Below are positions 35,001 through 50,000 of a DNA stretch of 64,000 nt, piece after piece. This DNA comes from Mycoplasma sp. Ms02 (GTDB taxonomy: Bacteria > Bacillota_I > Bacilli_A > Mycoplasmatales > Metamycoplasmataceae). The notes beneath the pieces were generated by a model. That model saw only the letters and a program-made list of their open reading frames with translations, ran no database searches and was not told the origin of the DNA. The position numbers were made by a program, and so were the translations under genes. Where the stretch lies: NCBI RefSeq assembly GCF_019720735.1, contig NZ_CP081302.1, positions 124,001 to 188,000 of the forward strand, written 5' to 3'. Position 1 is the stretch's first letter; each line of letters starts with the position of its first letter.

Positions 35001-38000
35001 TACTAAATCGCCTGTTTCAGGGTTTGGTTTGTCAATTTCAGAATCAACCACTTCACGTTTTGTTTTAAATCCTTCAATCTCACCTTGATTTGTTGAAGTT
35101 ATATCTGAATTTGCTGGTTGAGCAAATAGTGAGTCATCTTCTAGAGTGACACCTTCATCAATTGAGAACAGGTTAGGCTTGTGATCGTCTGAAGTTTTGA
35201 CTGTGTAATCAATTGTCAATCTACCTAAAACATCATCAGCTCTTAATTCAGGGCTATTTTCTTGGTATGAAACTGTTGAATCTTGATCGATAAGATCATT
35301 TTTAATGTTCGAAACTTCAACATTCGAAGGTAATAAATCATTTGATTTTGTAGCTTCTTTTTCGAAATTCATTGAATCTCGCATATTGTTTGCAATTTCA
35401 TCAAGACGATCTTGCTCTGTTTTAAAGCCATCCACAACTTTGTAGAACTTCTTAGATACAACTTTTGAACCATCAGGGTTTGTATGTGAATTATCTGTAA
35501 TATTAAACTCAACTAGCGTTTTACCTGAAATATCATCGTGTCCAACAACTTTTAGATTTGTAATTTCAAAGTTATCTTTATTAGGTGCATCTGGAGCAAA
35601 TGTCGATTCATAGTTGCTTGCATTTCTTGCGCTTTCACCACTTGGCATTTCATTTGCTTTTGGTTGCTCTTGATTTGCTCAATCAATGTTAACCTTAGAT
35701 AAATCATAACCATCAACAACTTCTTGAGCTGTTTTAAAGCCATTTAGAACTATTGAAGGTGCTTTTGGACTTGAAATAATTCCTGGTTTTTGATCAGCAG
35801 CTTTTGAAGCATCACCTTCAGGAGCTACGTAATCATTGATTAAATCCTGATATGTTTTTCCTGTTTGCACTTTAGGTGTAACAGTTAAAGTACCTGTAAT
35901 ATCATCTGCAACAATATCAAAGTTTTCTTCTAGGAATTGAACTTTTTCTTGTTGTGATTGATCTTGGTCAGGATTTTCTGGGTCTGATAACAATTTATTC
36001 GTTAAATCAGCAAATGTAATTTCAGAAGGTAATACCTTTGTATTTTCTGCTGTTTTTTCAGGGTCAACTGAAACAGAAACATTATTAATTAATTTATTTA
36101 ATCTATTTTGTTCTGTTTCAAAGTCACTTACAACTGATACTTTTGAATCTGTGTTGTTAGATTCAATTGTCGTATCGATTGTTGAAATTAACTTATCGAT
36201 AGTAAATTTAACAGTTCCATCAATATCATTTGCATTTGAAGGGGTGATTGTTTTAACTTTCGCATTTAATGATTCAAATACTCATGCACCGTCTTTGAAA
36301 ACAGCTGTATGGTTTTGACCGTCTTTTTCAATTGTTAATTTTAAGTTGTTTTCAAGATTGTTAGCAATATCTGATTGAGTAGGTAATTTTGATTTATCTA
36401 CATAATCAACTTTTACTGTTTGTAATAAGTCATTTAATCTTGATTGCTCGTCATCAGTTTGTAAGAAACCTCTTAGCACAACTGTTTTTGTACCATCATT
36501 TTCTGAATCTGCTGTATCTTGAGAAGTTACATCAGTTATGTTTGTTTTGTTTGAAGAAACCTTGAATTTAACTGTAATGGTTCCTTCATTGTTATTTGTT
36601 GAAAATTCTAAGATATCAGAATCAAGAACATTCGCGTTATTGTCTGTAAATAAAGCATCTAAAGTATTCATCACTTCTTCTCTTGGAACTTGAGAAGGAC
36701 TTCTTGTCACATTTGTAATTAAGTTTTCACTTACTTCTTCTGCTTTAATAACTTCTTTTAAACGTTCCTGTTCTGTTTGGAATCCTGAAACTGTAGCAGT
36801 TTTTGAAACTTTATCATTTTCTGAGGTTGGTTCTAGACCTTTTACAGTAGTTGATAATTTCGCACTTGTCTCAAATTGACCATTTCTATCGTTTTCTGTA
36901 GAAATGTTTGTTGATAAGTCATCAAGTAAAATTTGAATTTTTTCACTATCGAAAACAAATGCTGTTTTTTCAGGGTTTAGAACACCTGTAACTGTTGAAC
37001 CATCAGCTTTTGTAAGGGTTACAGTAAATTTAGTTTTGTCAATTTCTGTTTCAGAAGGTGTTTTTGTAGTTTCTGGATATGTTACGCCAACTGTATATTT
37101 ATCCATTCTTGCTTTTTCAGTTTCTTTTGTTGAAAAGTCACCGATTACAACTGTTTTTCTGTTTGAATCTGATGAAGTAACAGCATTTTCGCCATCTAAC
37201 ATATCTCTTGTTGAAACAAGATCAAATGTTACAGAAATTTGTTCTGGATTTGATGTTCTATCAATCGAAACTTGTTTAATTTCAGCATCAGAATAAGCTT
37301 TACTTAATTCAGCTTTAATTTGCTCATCTGTAAAATCGTTTGCAGTAATTAAATCTGAGTTAAGAACTTGCTTTTGAGTTGGTGCTTTTGCAATCTCTTC
37401 ATTAAGTCTTTGTTGCTCTGTTTTAAAGCCGTTTAAGCTTGTTGGAGCATTCAGTGGGTCAACTTGTGAATCAGTTAACGTAGAACTTAATTTAGCAATT
37501 GTCATACCAATTGATCCATCACGGTCGTTTGAATTCGTTGGAGTAGCAATCGTTATATCTGAAAGTTTCACTTTTGCATTTAGCCCATTGAATTCAAATG
37601 CATCACCGTTAAGTGTTCCTGTAACTTCTGAGTCTTGAATTTCTTGACCGTTTTCATCTAATTTAACAAGCACTAAAGAAACGTTTTGTTTTTCAAGAGT
37701 AGTGTTTGTTACTAAATCAGTTGTGTTTGCATAAGTTGCTGACTTAATTTTTAGTTTGTTTAATCTATTAACTTCATCATTATTTGTATAGAATCCACTG
37801 AATGTTTTTTCAAATGTTTGAGTAGATTCTTGATCTGATAGACCATCTCTAGTTGAAACCAATTTGTAAGAAACCTTTACAGTTCCTGTATCATCACTAG
37901 CTTCTGATAATTGAATAGAACTCTCAAGTACTTGAGCTTTGTTATCTTCTGTATTGTAGATAGTGTCTAACAACTCTTTAGCTTTTGCACTTGTAAATGC

Positions 38001-41000
38001 TGACGCTAAAGTTTGCTGTAAATCAGGAGTAAGAGTTAATGAACCAACTTGTGTTTTTACTGAGCTATCATCTTTGTTTAGGTCATCAAGACGTGCAGGT
38101 TCTGTTTTGAATCCTGATATATTATCAACATTTTTAGCTTCTGTTTTAGCATCGATATTTTCAACAGTTGAAGTTAACTTAACTGTGATACCAGTAAGTG
38201 TTCCTGTTTTATCGCTTTCTGAATTTGGCTGTGTGTAAGTAATATCAGTAAATAATACTTTTACTTTATTATTTGCAAAAACAAAACCATCATCATCTTT
38301 TTGACCTATTTCTCCATTGATTGTAATTAAAAGATTTTGTTTATTGGCATCTGTAAATCCAGGGTTGTTTGTTCCATGACCTTGAAGCATTTGGTTTTGT
38401 GCTTCAGGATATGTAACAACAGGTGAAAGAACATCCATCCTTGTTTGCTCAGTTGACGCTGTAACAAGACCCGTGAACTGTTTTGAGAATGTTTGCGAAG
38501 ATTTAACTTCTCTTATTGAATCACCTTCATTACCTCTTGTAGATTGAAGTTTATATGTAACATTGATTGTTCCTTGGTCATTATTTCTTACAATCTCAGA
38601 ATCGTTTTCAATAATAACTTTTGCATCAGGATATAGGTTAGCTAACGCGTCAAGAATCTCTTGTTTTTGAACAGAGTTTGCTGCTTTATCTTTGTTTGCA
38701 AGGTCTTTAGATTGTTTTTGAGCTATTAATTCTTGAGTTTCTAATCCATTTAACCTTTGTTGTTCTGTCTTAAATCCTGAAATTGAATTTGATTTGTTTC
38801 CTGACTCCACAGATTGATCATTTAATGAAGTTAGTTTGATATTAACTGTGTTTAAAGTACCTGCGATGTCGTTTGCAATGTTTGTTTGATTTACAAATTC
38901 AATATCATCGAAGTTAATTTTTACTTTAGCTTCAGAGTCAAAAGTAAAGCTGTTTGAATCTGAGTCGGCTGTTCCTTGGTATAAAACACCATCTTTTGTA
39001 ATCGAAATTATTAATTTTGACTTATCAAGAGCTCCATCAGAAAGCATGATATCTTGTTTACCTGTGTAATCTAATGTTGTAATTGAAAAACTATTTAATC
39101 TTTCTAATTCTGAAGTAAACCCTGTAAATTGTTTTGCAAATGTTTGTGTTGAAGTAACACCTTCTAAATCCCCACCTCTTGTAGATTCGATTTGGAAAGT
39201 TACATCAATTGTTCCACTTGCGTGATTTCTTGTGATTGTTGGATTTGCTTTAACTTGAGCGTCAGGATAAAGGTTAGAAATTGCAGTTGTAATTTCAGAG
39301 TCTAGAACTTGATCAACTGTTCTGTCTACAGGAAGAGTTAAGTCAGATAAGTTTGCCTCTTTTTCAGTTTTGTATCCATCAAGACGTTGCTGTTCAGTTT
39401 TAAATCCATTAATTTCAGATGATTTAGAATCTGATTTGCTTTGGATTTTTTCATTCGTCGATGAAAGTATTACAGAAGGTGTTAATGTACCGTTTTTATC
39501 ATTAGTTAATGTTGGGTTTACTGTAATATCGCTTAAGGCAATAAACACCCCTTTATCATCAAAAGTAAATCCTTGTTTTGCTTCATCTCATGAACCTGTA
39601 ACTGCAGGTTCTGAATCTTTTTGAATTTGAATTGTTAGTAGCTTTTTGTTTTCTTCTGAACCTAAATTATCGTAATTAGGTAATTTAGTTGCTTTATTTG
39701 CAAAGTCAAACGTTACATTGTAAGCGTCTAATTTAGCTTTTTCTTCTGATTCTGTTAAGAATCCGTTGAATTCTTTGTTCTTAGATTCACTTGAAGTTGT
39801 TGATTCAAGGTCTTCTCTTGTAGATCTAAGTTTTATTGATGAACTAATTGTTCCATTATCTTTGTCAGCTGCTGGATCTTGTTCAATATATACTTCAACA
39901 TCTTTTCCAACAAAAAGAGGGTTAAGAAGTTGTTCAATTTGTTCTTTAGTAATATCAGTGGCAAAATTTGCCTGTTTTACTAAGTCATCAAATTGTTTTT
40001 GAGATATATCAACTGACTGTAATACATCATTAAGACGTTCTTGTTCTGTTTTGAATCCACTTATTGATTTGTCATCCACCAATCTCTCAGCAGTTAAGCC
40101 TGGTACTGTTGTTGAAATTTCATATGAAATACCGATTTCTCCATTTAAGTCTGCTTCTGATGATACAGGAGTTCAAGTAATGTCAGTTAACTTAATCTCA
40201 ACATTAGGATTTTCACCATCTTCAGATATAAAAGTATAAGCTCCAGTTCCACCATTTGCAGAGGAGTCATATGTACTTGTGTATGTTTTTCCATCTTTTG
40301 TTAAAGTGAATGAAAGTTTTGTTTTATCTAGCGTTTTTTCGCCACCTTTTGTATATCCTGAAACTAAAATAGATTTTTTATCTTCTGCTAAATAATCAAC
40401 AGTTGATTCAAACGAGTCAATTCTGCTTTGTTCAGAGTTATTTGTAGCAAAACCTGAGAAAACTGTTGTGAAAGATTCTGAAGATTGAACATGCTCAAGT
40501 GAACCTTTAGTTGAATTCAATTGATAATTTAAAGTAATTGTTCCTGCGTTTTGATCGTAAGAAGCAGTTGCTGAGTTAACAATGGCTTGCTGCCCTTGAT
40601 AAGAAGGGTTAATTAATGATAAAAGATCATCGTTGCTGTATGAACTATCAGCAATTCTATCTTTGACGTTTTGGACTTCTTGTCTTGTTAGTTGTAACGT
40701 ATTACCAACTTCATTAAGTCTTTGTTGCTCTGTTTTGAATTGGTTTATAGTTTCTGTTTTTTGAGCAGAATTTGATTGTGCTTGAACACTATCTTTTGTT
40801 GAAGTTAAGCCTGTGATTACAACATTTGCTGAACCAGTTTCATCATTCTTGTTTTGAATGTCTAAGTTTGTAACTTTTGCTTTGTGTTTTTCAAAAACTC
40901 AAGATCCATCGACGTATTTAGCAGTTTCACCGTCAACTGTTAGAACAAGGTTTGGAGAATCGTTATTTGTCATTGGAATAAACTCTGTTTCAGAAGGTAA

Positions 41001-44000
41001 GTTTGATTTATCAGTAAATGAAACAGTAATACCTTCAAACAATTTATTTAATCTTTCTTGTTCAGTTTGGAAATTGTAAGTTTTATCTTTAGTTTGATCA
41101 GAGATTTCAGATTCTAAACCTGTTCTTGAAGATTGAAGCTTGTAACTCACACTTAAAGTACCTGCAGCATCGTCAGCTGTCACAGATAATTCAGAAACAG
41201 TAGCACTTGAACTTTGGTATAAAGTATTTAATTTTTGTTTTACCTCTTCTGAAGTTACCTCAGAAGGTGATTTTCCAAGCTCTTCTTGAGTGAAGATATT
41301 GTCAATATCAGTTGAGTTTATTAAATCATTTAATCTTTGGACTTCAGTTTTGAAACCTGAAATCAACTGTCCTTTATCAACAGATTTACTTGTAACGTTT
41401 GCATTTGATGAACTTAATAAGATTTGAGGTGTAACATTACCTAACTTATCATTTTCAGCAGTAACTGGAATTGTAATATCATCTGCTTTAACTTCAACGT
41501 CTAAACCGTCAAAAGTAAACTTATCACCATCTCATTGACCTGTTACTCAATCACTATCTTTTTGAATCTTAATTACTAAGTTTTCTTTTTGAGAAGCAAT
41601 ATTATCTAATAAAGGAAGTTTTGATTCTTTTTGGGCGTAATCAACTTGAACAACGTAAGCATCTAATCTTGTTTTCTCATCTCTTTCATTTAATAATCCA
41701 CTGAAAGTTTTGCTTTGAGTTTGTGACGATTTAATACTTGTTAATGATTCTCTTTTTGAAACTAATTTAAACGTTGCTTCAACTGTTCCGTTTTCATTAT
41801 TTTTATTTACTTGAGTAACTTCTACTTGTGCTTCATCTGAAGATTCTTGGAATAAAGCATCTAGAACTTCTTTTACTTTTTGATCAGTAACATCGTTTGC
41901 GAAAGTTACTTTTTTGTATTCTTTATCAAAATCTGCTGAAGTAATTACTTGTGTTTTTGCAGCGTTTTGAATCAACTCATTAAGACGCTCTTGTTCTGTT
42001 TTAAATCCTGAAATCGATTTGTTATCAAAAGCTTTCGGATTTGCAAGATCGACAATAGTAGAGGTTAGTTTATATGAAACTGTAAAACTTCCGTTTTCGT
42101 CATTTGCATTAGTAATAGGTTGAATTTGAATTGAATCAACTTTTATTTGAGCATTTGGATTAACACCATCTTTAGGTTGGAAAATGTATGCTTGTTTTTG
42201 AGCATCATAAGCACCTTCAAAAGTTTTTCCATCTTTTGAAATAGTGAATTTCAGATTATCTATTGTCGGTTGGTCTTTTGCAATTAAAATTGACTTTTTA
42301 TTTGTTGCTGTGTGATCAACTTCTGAATCAAAAGCATTAATTCTTTCTTGTTCTGTGTTTGAAGTAGCAAAACCTGTAAATTTAGTTGTGAACACATCTG
42401 AAGATTGAACGTTTGTCATATCTTGATTATATGTAGGCGTTGTTTTTTCAGAGTTTAACTTGTAAGTTACAGTGATCGAACCATCTTGTGCGTTTGCTGC
42501 TAAAGAAACAAAATCTTTAACTTTTGCAACAGAAGAACCAAAATGTTCAACAAATTTAGGAAGTAATAAGTTCTTGTCATACGAATCTGAAGCAGTTATA
42601 TCAGAAACGTTGTCTAATGATATTTGCTCTGGTTTATTTTCGTTACCAACTTTATTTAGCCGTTTTTGCTCTGTAAAGAATCCATCGATAACTTCTTCCT
42701 TATTTGAATCGTTTGAACTTTCGGCTGTGACATTTGGTTTTGTAGAAACTAATTTATCGATAGAGATTCTAGCAGTTCCATCAATGTCATTTGATTCTGA
42801 GACAGTAATTTTTTTAACTTTAGCTTTTGCTTTACTAAACACTCATTCATTGTTTGTGTAACTTGCAGTTTCACCATTTAGAGTTAATCTAAGTTTTGGT
42901 GTTTCTGAATCAGAATTTGGCACAAATTCAGTTTCAGAAGGTAATTTAGATTTATCGTTGTAATCAATTTGAATTTGATTAATTAAATCAGTTAATCTTT
43001 GAGCTTCTGTTTGGAATTGGAAGGTCTCAGTTTTATTTGTTGTTGATTTTTGATTTGTTAAATCGGATCTTTTTGAAACTAGTTTGTAATTTACTGTAAT
43101 TTGTCCTGTTGTGTCATCTATTGTTATTGTGTAATCTGAAATTTCTTCTTTTGAAGAGTCATATTTAGCATTTAATTTTTCTTTTACTTGATCTTCAAAG
43201 AATGCTGAAGGCATTCCTTGTTTTTCAGATTCACTAAATAAATCAGTTATTGAAGTTTCATTAATCAATTTGGTTAAACGTTGTTGCTCAGTTAAGAAAC
43301 CAGAAATTTGATTCCCTGTTTCCTTTGATTTTGCGCTTAGACCTGTAATAGTAGAAGTTAATTTGGCTTTAGCTTCAAAACTTCCGTTAATATCATTAGA
43401 GTTTGAAATTGGTGTTCCATTATTTATAACAATGTCACTTAAAAGAACTTCAAAGTTTAATGAACTATCAAAAACAAATTTGTCGTTTTGGAATGTTCCT
43501 TCATATTCTTGATTTGTATCGTTTGATCTTGCTTTAATCGAAAGTGTTTGAGAACTTACATTCGCACTTGTAACAAGACTTTCTTTTCCTGCATGATCAA
43601 TAACTAAAGTATAAGAATTAAGTCTTTCAACTTCTTTTTGTTCAGTTGTAAAGCCACTAAATGTTTTTGTAAATAAATTACTTTGTTCTGAAGAAGTAAC
43701 AATGTTTGAATCTCTCAACTGATCTCTATCAGACGTTAAACGATATGTAACAGCAATTGTTCCATCAGCGTTTTTAACTATTGAAAGATTATCACTTCCG
43801 TTTTGCACATAAACTTTTGCTTCATCTTGTTTTCCCTTGTAGAAATTATTTAATAAATCAATAACTTCTTGATCAGAAACTGAGTTTGCAGCTCTGTTTA
43901 AATTCATATATTCTAAAGATTCAATCTCATTTGATCTTGAATTTTTTAATTCTTGAAGACGCATTTGCTCAGTTTTGAAACCTGAAATTTGAGCGTCTGA

Positions 44001-47000
44001 AATTTGCTTTTGAGCAGTTGTTTGCTGTGAAGTTTTATTTGCAGTAGATTCGAGAGTGTAATCAACAGTGTAAGTTCCATTTTGATCATTTAAATTGCTA
44101 ATTGTGTCGATGTTGACAGATACAATCTTTACCATTGGATCTAAACCATTGACAGCTGCAAAGGTAAAGCTGTTTGATCCTTGATCAAAGCTACTTTCAA
44201 ATCTTTTTTGTTGGTATTCAAAAGTAAATTTCAGATCACTTAAACTTGGATTTTGTTTGCTTAGCAAGATTTGAAGCTTTGTACGCGAATCATCTACAGA
44301 TGGGTTGATTTGATTAATTCTTTGTTCCTCATTTAATGATTGAGTAAATGTTTTTTGGAAGTGCTTACTTGAAGCATCTCCTGTTGAAACGGTTTGCAAC
44401 ATATCACGCGTTGAAACTAGGTTAAATTTAACTGAAATAGTTCCTGAATATGGATCTTTTTCAATTTCAAGAGAACTATCAAGAACTTTTGCGTTATTAG
44501 TTGCAAAGAAAGTATTTAGTTTATTTTTTATCTCTTCATCTGTAACAAATAAAGGTGATTTGCTTTGATCATCAAGAGTTAACTCGTCTAATTCTTGAGA
44601 TCTTGTATTTTTAAGTTCTTCAAGTCTCGCTTTTTCAGTTTTGAATCCAGTAATAGTTTTATCGTCGACTTTGCTTTGTGCACTTAATCCTGTTTTTGTT
44701 GTTTTAAGTACTAAAGCAGGTGTTAAAGTTCCGTTTTGATCAAGACTGTTCAATTTTGTATTTTTAAAGTTGATTGAACTCAGTTCAACTTTTACAAATT
44801 GATCTTGACCATTTGCGCTTGTAAATCTAAAAGCATCACCCTGTTGATTTAACGTTCCATTAATTCACTCTGAATTTTGATCAGAAGATTTTTGTCTAAT
44901 TTTGATTGTTAATTTCGTTTTATCAAAATCGGTTTCAGTAATCAATTTAGTTTTTTCTTGATAATCAATCTCTACGTCAAAGTTATTAATTCTTTGTTGC
45001 TCGTTTGCTTCTGTAGCAAAACCTGTAAAAGTTTTTGTTTCTTTTTCGGTGTTTGATAGCACTTTAGGTTCATTTGTTAACTTAGTTGAAACTAATTGAT
45101 ATTTAACGGTAACAGTTCCATTTGTAGCATTCTTTTCAATTTCAATATTATTTGACGAATCAGAAGAATTAACGTAAATGTTCGCACCGTTGGATGTATA
45201 TAAATCTTTTAATAAGTCTAAGATTTCATCTTGTGTTACTTGATCAGCTGATCTTTGTTTTTTATCCTCTGTGAAATCTTTTGTATTTAATTCAGAATGT
45301 TTACTTGTTTTTAGCTCATTTAAACGTGTTTGTTCAGTTTTAAATCCTGTAATATTTGCTCTTACAGATGCAGCTTTCACAGTGCTTAATCCTTGTTTAC
45401 TACTTGTTAAAGCAACTGATACACCCACTTGTCCATTTCTGTCATTTTCAACTGTAATAGCATCAAAATTAATGTCGCTGAATAGGATGTGAGCTTGTGC
45501 TTGATCAAAAGTGAATCTATCATTTGCAGTAGAGTTTGATGATATTGGTTGTGTACTTGCTTTTCAAGTATTAGTTGCACTATCTCATTCTTGAATTTGA
45601 ATTTGAAGAGATGATTTTTGAAGTGTTACTAAATCACTAAGAAGACTATTTTCGCTTGAAGGATATGAAATCGATTTAATACGATATTTAGCTAATCTTT
45701 CAGCTTCTTTAGCAGGAGTTAAGAATCCTGTGAAAACCTTTGTGAACTTTTTATCGCTAGAATTAGAAGATTCAATTGCTGTAAGACCATTTCTTGTTGA
45801 TTGTAATCTATATGTTGCCACAACGTCTGAATCATTAGATGATTTTGACAGCACTAAATCAATAACTTGTGCTTTTTCATCATCATTTTTATAAACTTGA
45901 TTGTTTAATAAATTTTTGACATTTTCAACAGAATTTGGGTCGGATATGAAAGTTTCGGGAGTAAGATTTTTGTTTAAAGAACTATCGTTAACTGAAGATA
46001 ATTTTCCTGTTGTAGTTGTATTCGTTTTTAGTTCATTAAGCCTTGTTTGCTCTGTTTTGAATCCTGATAAATCAATATCAGAAAATACTCTGCTTTCAGC
46101 TGGATTATCATACCCAACAACTTTTAGCGATACTTTCATAGTACCATTTGCATCACGAGTGTCGGGGCTAGGAATATTAGTTTGTTTTAATTCAACAATC
46201 TTTACTTTTTGACCGTCAATTGTGAAGGTGTAAAATCCAGAATCGTTGTTACCTTCTCAAACTAAAGGAGTGATAGATAAATTTCCTTCAGGATCTGCAA
46301 ATGTTATTTGGTAAACATCTTTTTGAGCTTTATTAGCAGGAGTAGGAGGTGTTTCAGAAGCTAATACGTGTTGTGCATTTGGATAAGTTACAGAAACGTT
46401 TAATTTGTTAATATCATCTTGTAGACTTCTTGTCTTAAAGCCTGTTATTGTAAAGATTCTTTCATTTCCTTGATTTTCTTGATCAAGTCTTGTTTTTAAT
46501 TGTTGTGCCGATTCTGTAACCGCTTGACCATTAGAGTTTTCAAGTGGTCTCACAATACGATATACAACATCAACGCTTCCATCAGTAGAATTTGGATTTT
46601 TGATATCAGTAATTTCTACTTTTCAGTCTAAATTATTTGATGTTCCTTGTCTTCTTCATGGTGATGTCTCATCGATTTCACCATTATAAACTTCAATTTC
46701 TTTTTTAAATCTTGCTGTAATTTCAGATCTGATTGTTGCTTTTTGTGATTCGTTTGCTTGATTATAAGTATTTACATACTGTTCTGCAGTCACATTAGCT
46801 TTCTTTTGAGTTAAAGTTGCTGTTTCTTCAATCAACACAGAAGCACCGTTCAATCTTCTAAATGAAGCATCAAGCGATGTTCTTAGTCTGTTTAAAGTTT
46901 GTGAGAATCCATCTAATAGAGCAACAATCCCACGACTTCTAATTTCTGAAGAACTAAACACTTTGTGAGCTTTAAAATCAGAATATCCTTCCGATTTGGT

Positions 47001-50000
47001 GTAAGTAGTTCCTACTTGTTCAGCTACATCTGTCAATTCTTGAGAAGTGAAATCTTTATCAGAAAGCACCAAGTCTCTGATGTATTTTGAAGATCTACCA
47101 AACAGAACATCTAAATCTAAGTTTTGTAAATTTGTATCTTGTGGAGATTCATAGAAGCCTGTCGTAGGGCTAATAGTTAAATTATTTTTAACCCTTGCAT
47201 GAACAACATTATAAAGTCTTAAAAGACTTTTAGCAGAACCAACGTTTTGAGAAGACGTATCAGAAATAAATCCATCACCACTTAATCTTCTTGCAGCGTC
47301 ATAGATTCTTTGTTTTTGATCTTCTGCACTGACTTTTTTAATTTCAGCATTAACAGTATCTTTTATAGCTTTCGAAATATAAGGTAAACTGTTTACTTTT
47401 GTTTCTCATATCTTATTTTTAAGATCGGTGATCATTTTTTGTCAATCACGATACATAACGTGTGCAGCATTAAGTGTATTGTTAACTTTTGAATCCTCGA
47501 TATCATCTATACTTGCAGGTCTATTTTGAATATTAGACGCTAGATCATACTCCGATTTCATACCTGTGTATATGTCTTGCATTTGACGAAGATAACCTTT
47601 GTTATTAAGATCTGTTTCCCGAATTTTAATTTGTTTGGTTTTGACATTTAATGAAGATGCTTGTTCTTCGTAAGAAATAGAGTCAAGTTTTCTAAGATTG
47701 TTTACATAATTAACGCCAGATATATTATTTTCATAAATAAAATCGTAAATTAATTTACTATATCTTCTCGCAATTTCGTTGTAAACATTAGCAAATTCAG
47801 GATCTTTTTTAAGGATTGCTGCCACTTCTTGAGAAGTAAGGTTTTTATTACCTTGACTGCTTGTTCTAAGATTATCTGCATCTTTTGTAGCGTAAGTAGA
47901 AACTGGGGTTATGGCAAAAAATTCTCTGCTATTCGTGTCTGAGAAATTAACTGGTTCAACATCATTTCTCAATCCTTCAGAATCAATATAAAAATCTGGA
48001 GAACTAATAGACATTTCCTTTACATAACCTTGTCTGTCGTCATAGTAATTTGCGTGACTTTTAAGAGATTCTCTATTTAACCTTGATATATCGAAGTTTT
48101 CTATACCATTTTGATCAGCTGTTGATGATAAATATTCCAGCTTGAAGTTGTTAAAGTTTCTTTCCAAAACTTCTATGATATCCTCTAAATCTCTGATGTC
48201 ACCATTTTCATTATTCATGAAATTTGCGTAATCTATATAGTCTTTATTGAACTTGTTTGCATTTTCACGTAATAAAAACATTCTGCGTTCGTACTCATAA
48301 ATAACATTTCCGAAAACATTATTGTTTAATCTTACAAGTGGATTTATTAAATAGAAAAACATGGAGTAATTTCTATCTTTACTTGTAAATCCTTCAAAAA
48401 GTTTTTTTATCAATCACGATCTGTCGTCATCTACTGGGTCTCTCTTAGCATAATTTACATATCTTGCGTATTTTGGGTCTTTAAAAATTTCATCTATTTT
48501 ATTAAAAAGTGTCGAAAACGAGTTTTTTATATTAGATCTTACTGATAAGTCTTTCGTTCTTACGTTCTCATTTGTTTGCAGTGATGTGGAATGTACATCT
48601 TTATAAACAGCAGAAGAATACAGAGGCGATTCTCAAATATTACTTTCATAAATTTTATATTCCCCTTCTTTTCAATACTTGTAATAACTAGCCTCATCAG
48701 TTTTCTTTTTCTTATAGTTTATTTGAATAAAAAATCTTTTCGATTCTGAGTCAAAATAGTAATCAGGATTTGTAGAAATTTCAAAACTATTCTTTATGCT
48801 TTCAGGAGTTCCTGTGGGTCAGTTTGCTAAAATGTCTAATTTATTGGCAAAAAGCTCCATATCTTGATTCGAATCAATTTTAAAGTTTGTTGTAAATGAG
48901 TTTTCATTTTGATTTGTAAAGAATCCTCTAACTGGCTGATCATTTGTAATCCTATATAAAAATCTTATCGGGTCATTACCAAACACAGATTCTTGCATTA
49001 CAATTTCTAAGTTAGGCAAGTCAGCTGGAAAGGTTGCTGTTTGAACGAAGTCAGGGTCCTGAGTTATGTTTTTTCTTACAACAATTTCATAGTTTTGAAA
49101 TGTAGTATTCTTTTCGTTTAAATCAGTGATACGAATTTCACTTTTATTTCTTTCTCAAGCTCTAAGAGTTGTGACGTCATAATTTACAAGACCACTACTT
49201 TCAATAAGGGAACCTGAAACTCCGACGAAACTCTTACCTCTTCTGAATAATTTACCATCCTGTTTTGCGATTGTTCCATCTTCAGAAACGTCTGTTTTTC
49301 AAAGAGAGTGTGGAGAGTCGTAGTTTTTTTCTGTTTCGAAGGTAAGCTCAAGTTTAAAATTATTCGGAGAATCTACCTTTTTAGAGTATGTGAAAGTTAA
49401 GTAAGAACCAACGTGTGCTCTCACTTTTTGCCTTCCTGATTCTGTTTGTTCAGTTAAATCTGTATTTTTAAACGAATAACTAAGTTGATTATTAAATCAT
49501 CCTTCAACTGTACTTTTGATATTTCTTGGAGTTCTTGGACTAAGTTTCGATAACTCAAGTGCTGGTTGATAATTAATATTTCCCACAAATACTTTTCTGT
49601 TGTCAGAAGCTGTAGTATATGTTGTATTAGAAATTTTGTTTAAATCAAATCCTTCATTTAGAACTTCAACTCATTGCCTTTGTCCTGGTGAGTTTTCAAA
49701 AGCGTTGAATTTTATACCTCTATTATCTGAACCTTGTATAACTTTAAAGTCATCGGAAATTAAAATATTTCCAAAGAAAGTTTTCATATCTAGCTTTGTG
49801 GTGCTACGAAGAAAGTTTTCTTCTGTTAATGTAACTTTTCATTTTTGTCTACCGTATTCAGGGACCCCAGAAAGAAGTTCAACATTGAAAAAACCGTCTG
49901 TTCTCGAGTTTGGTACATATCTTGTTTGTGTACCTTCTCTGATTAATAAACCTACCCTTGATCTTTGGTTATCGTCATCTTTATAATCAGAATATACTAC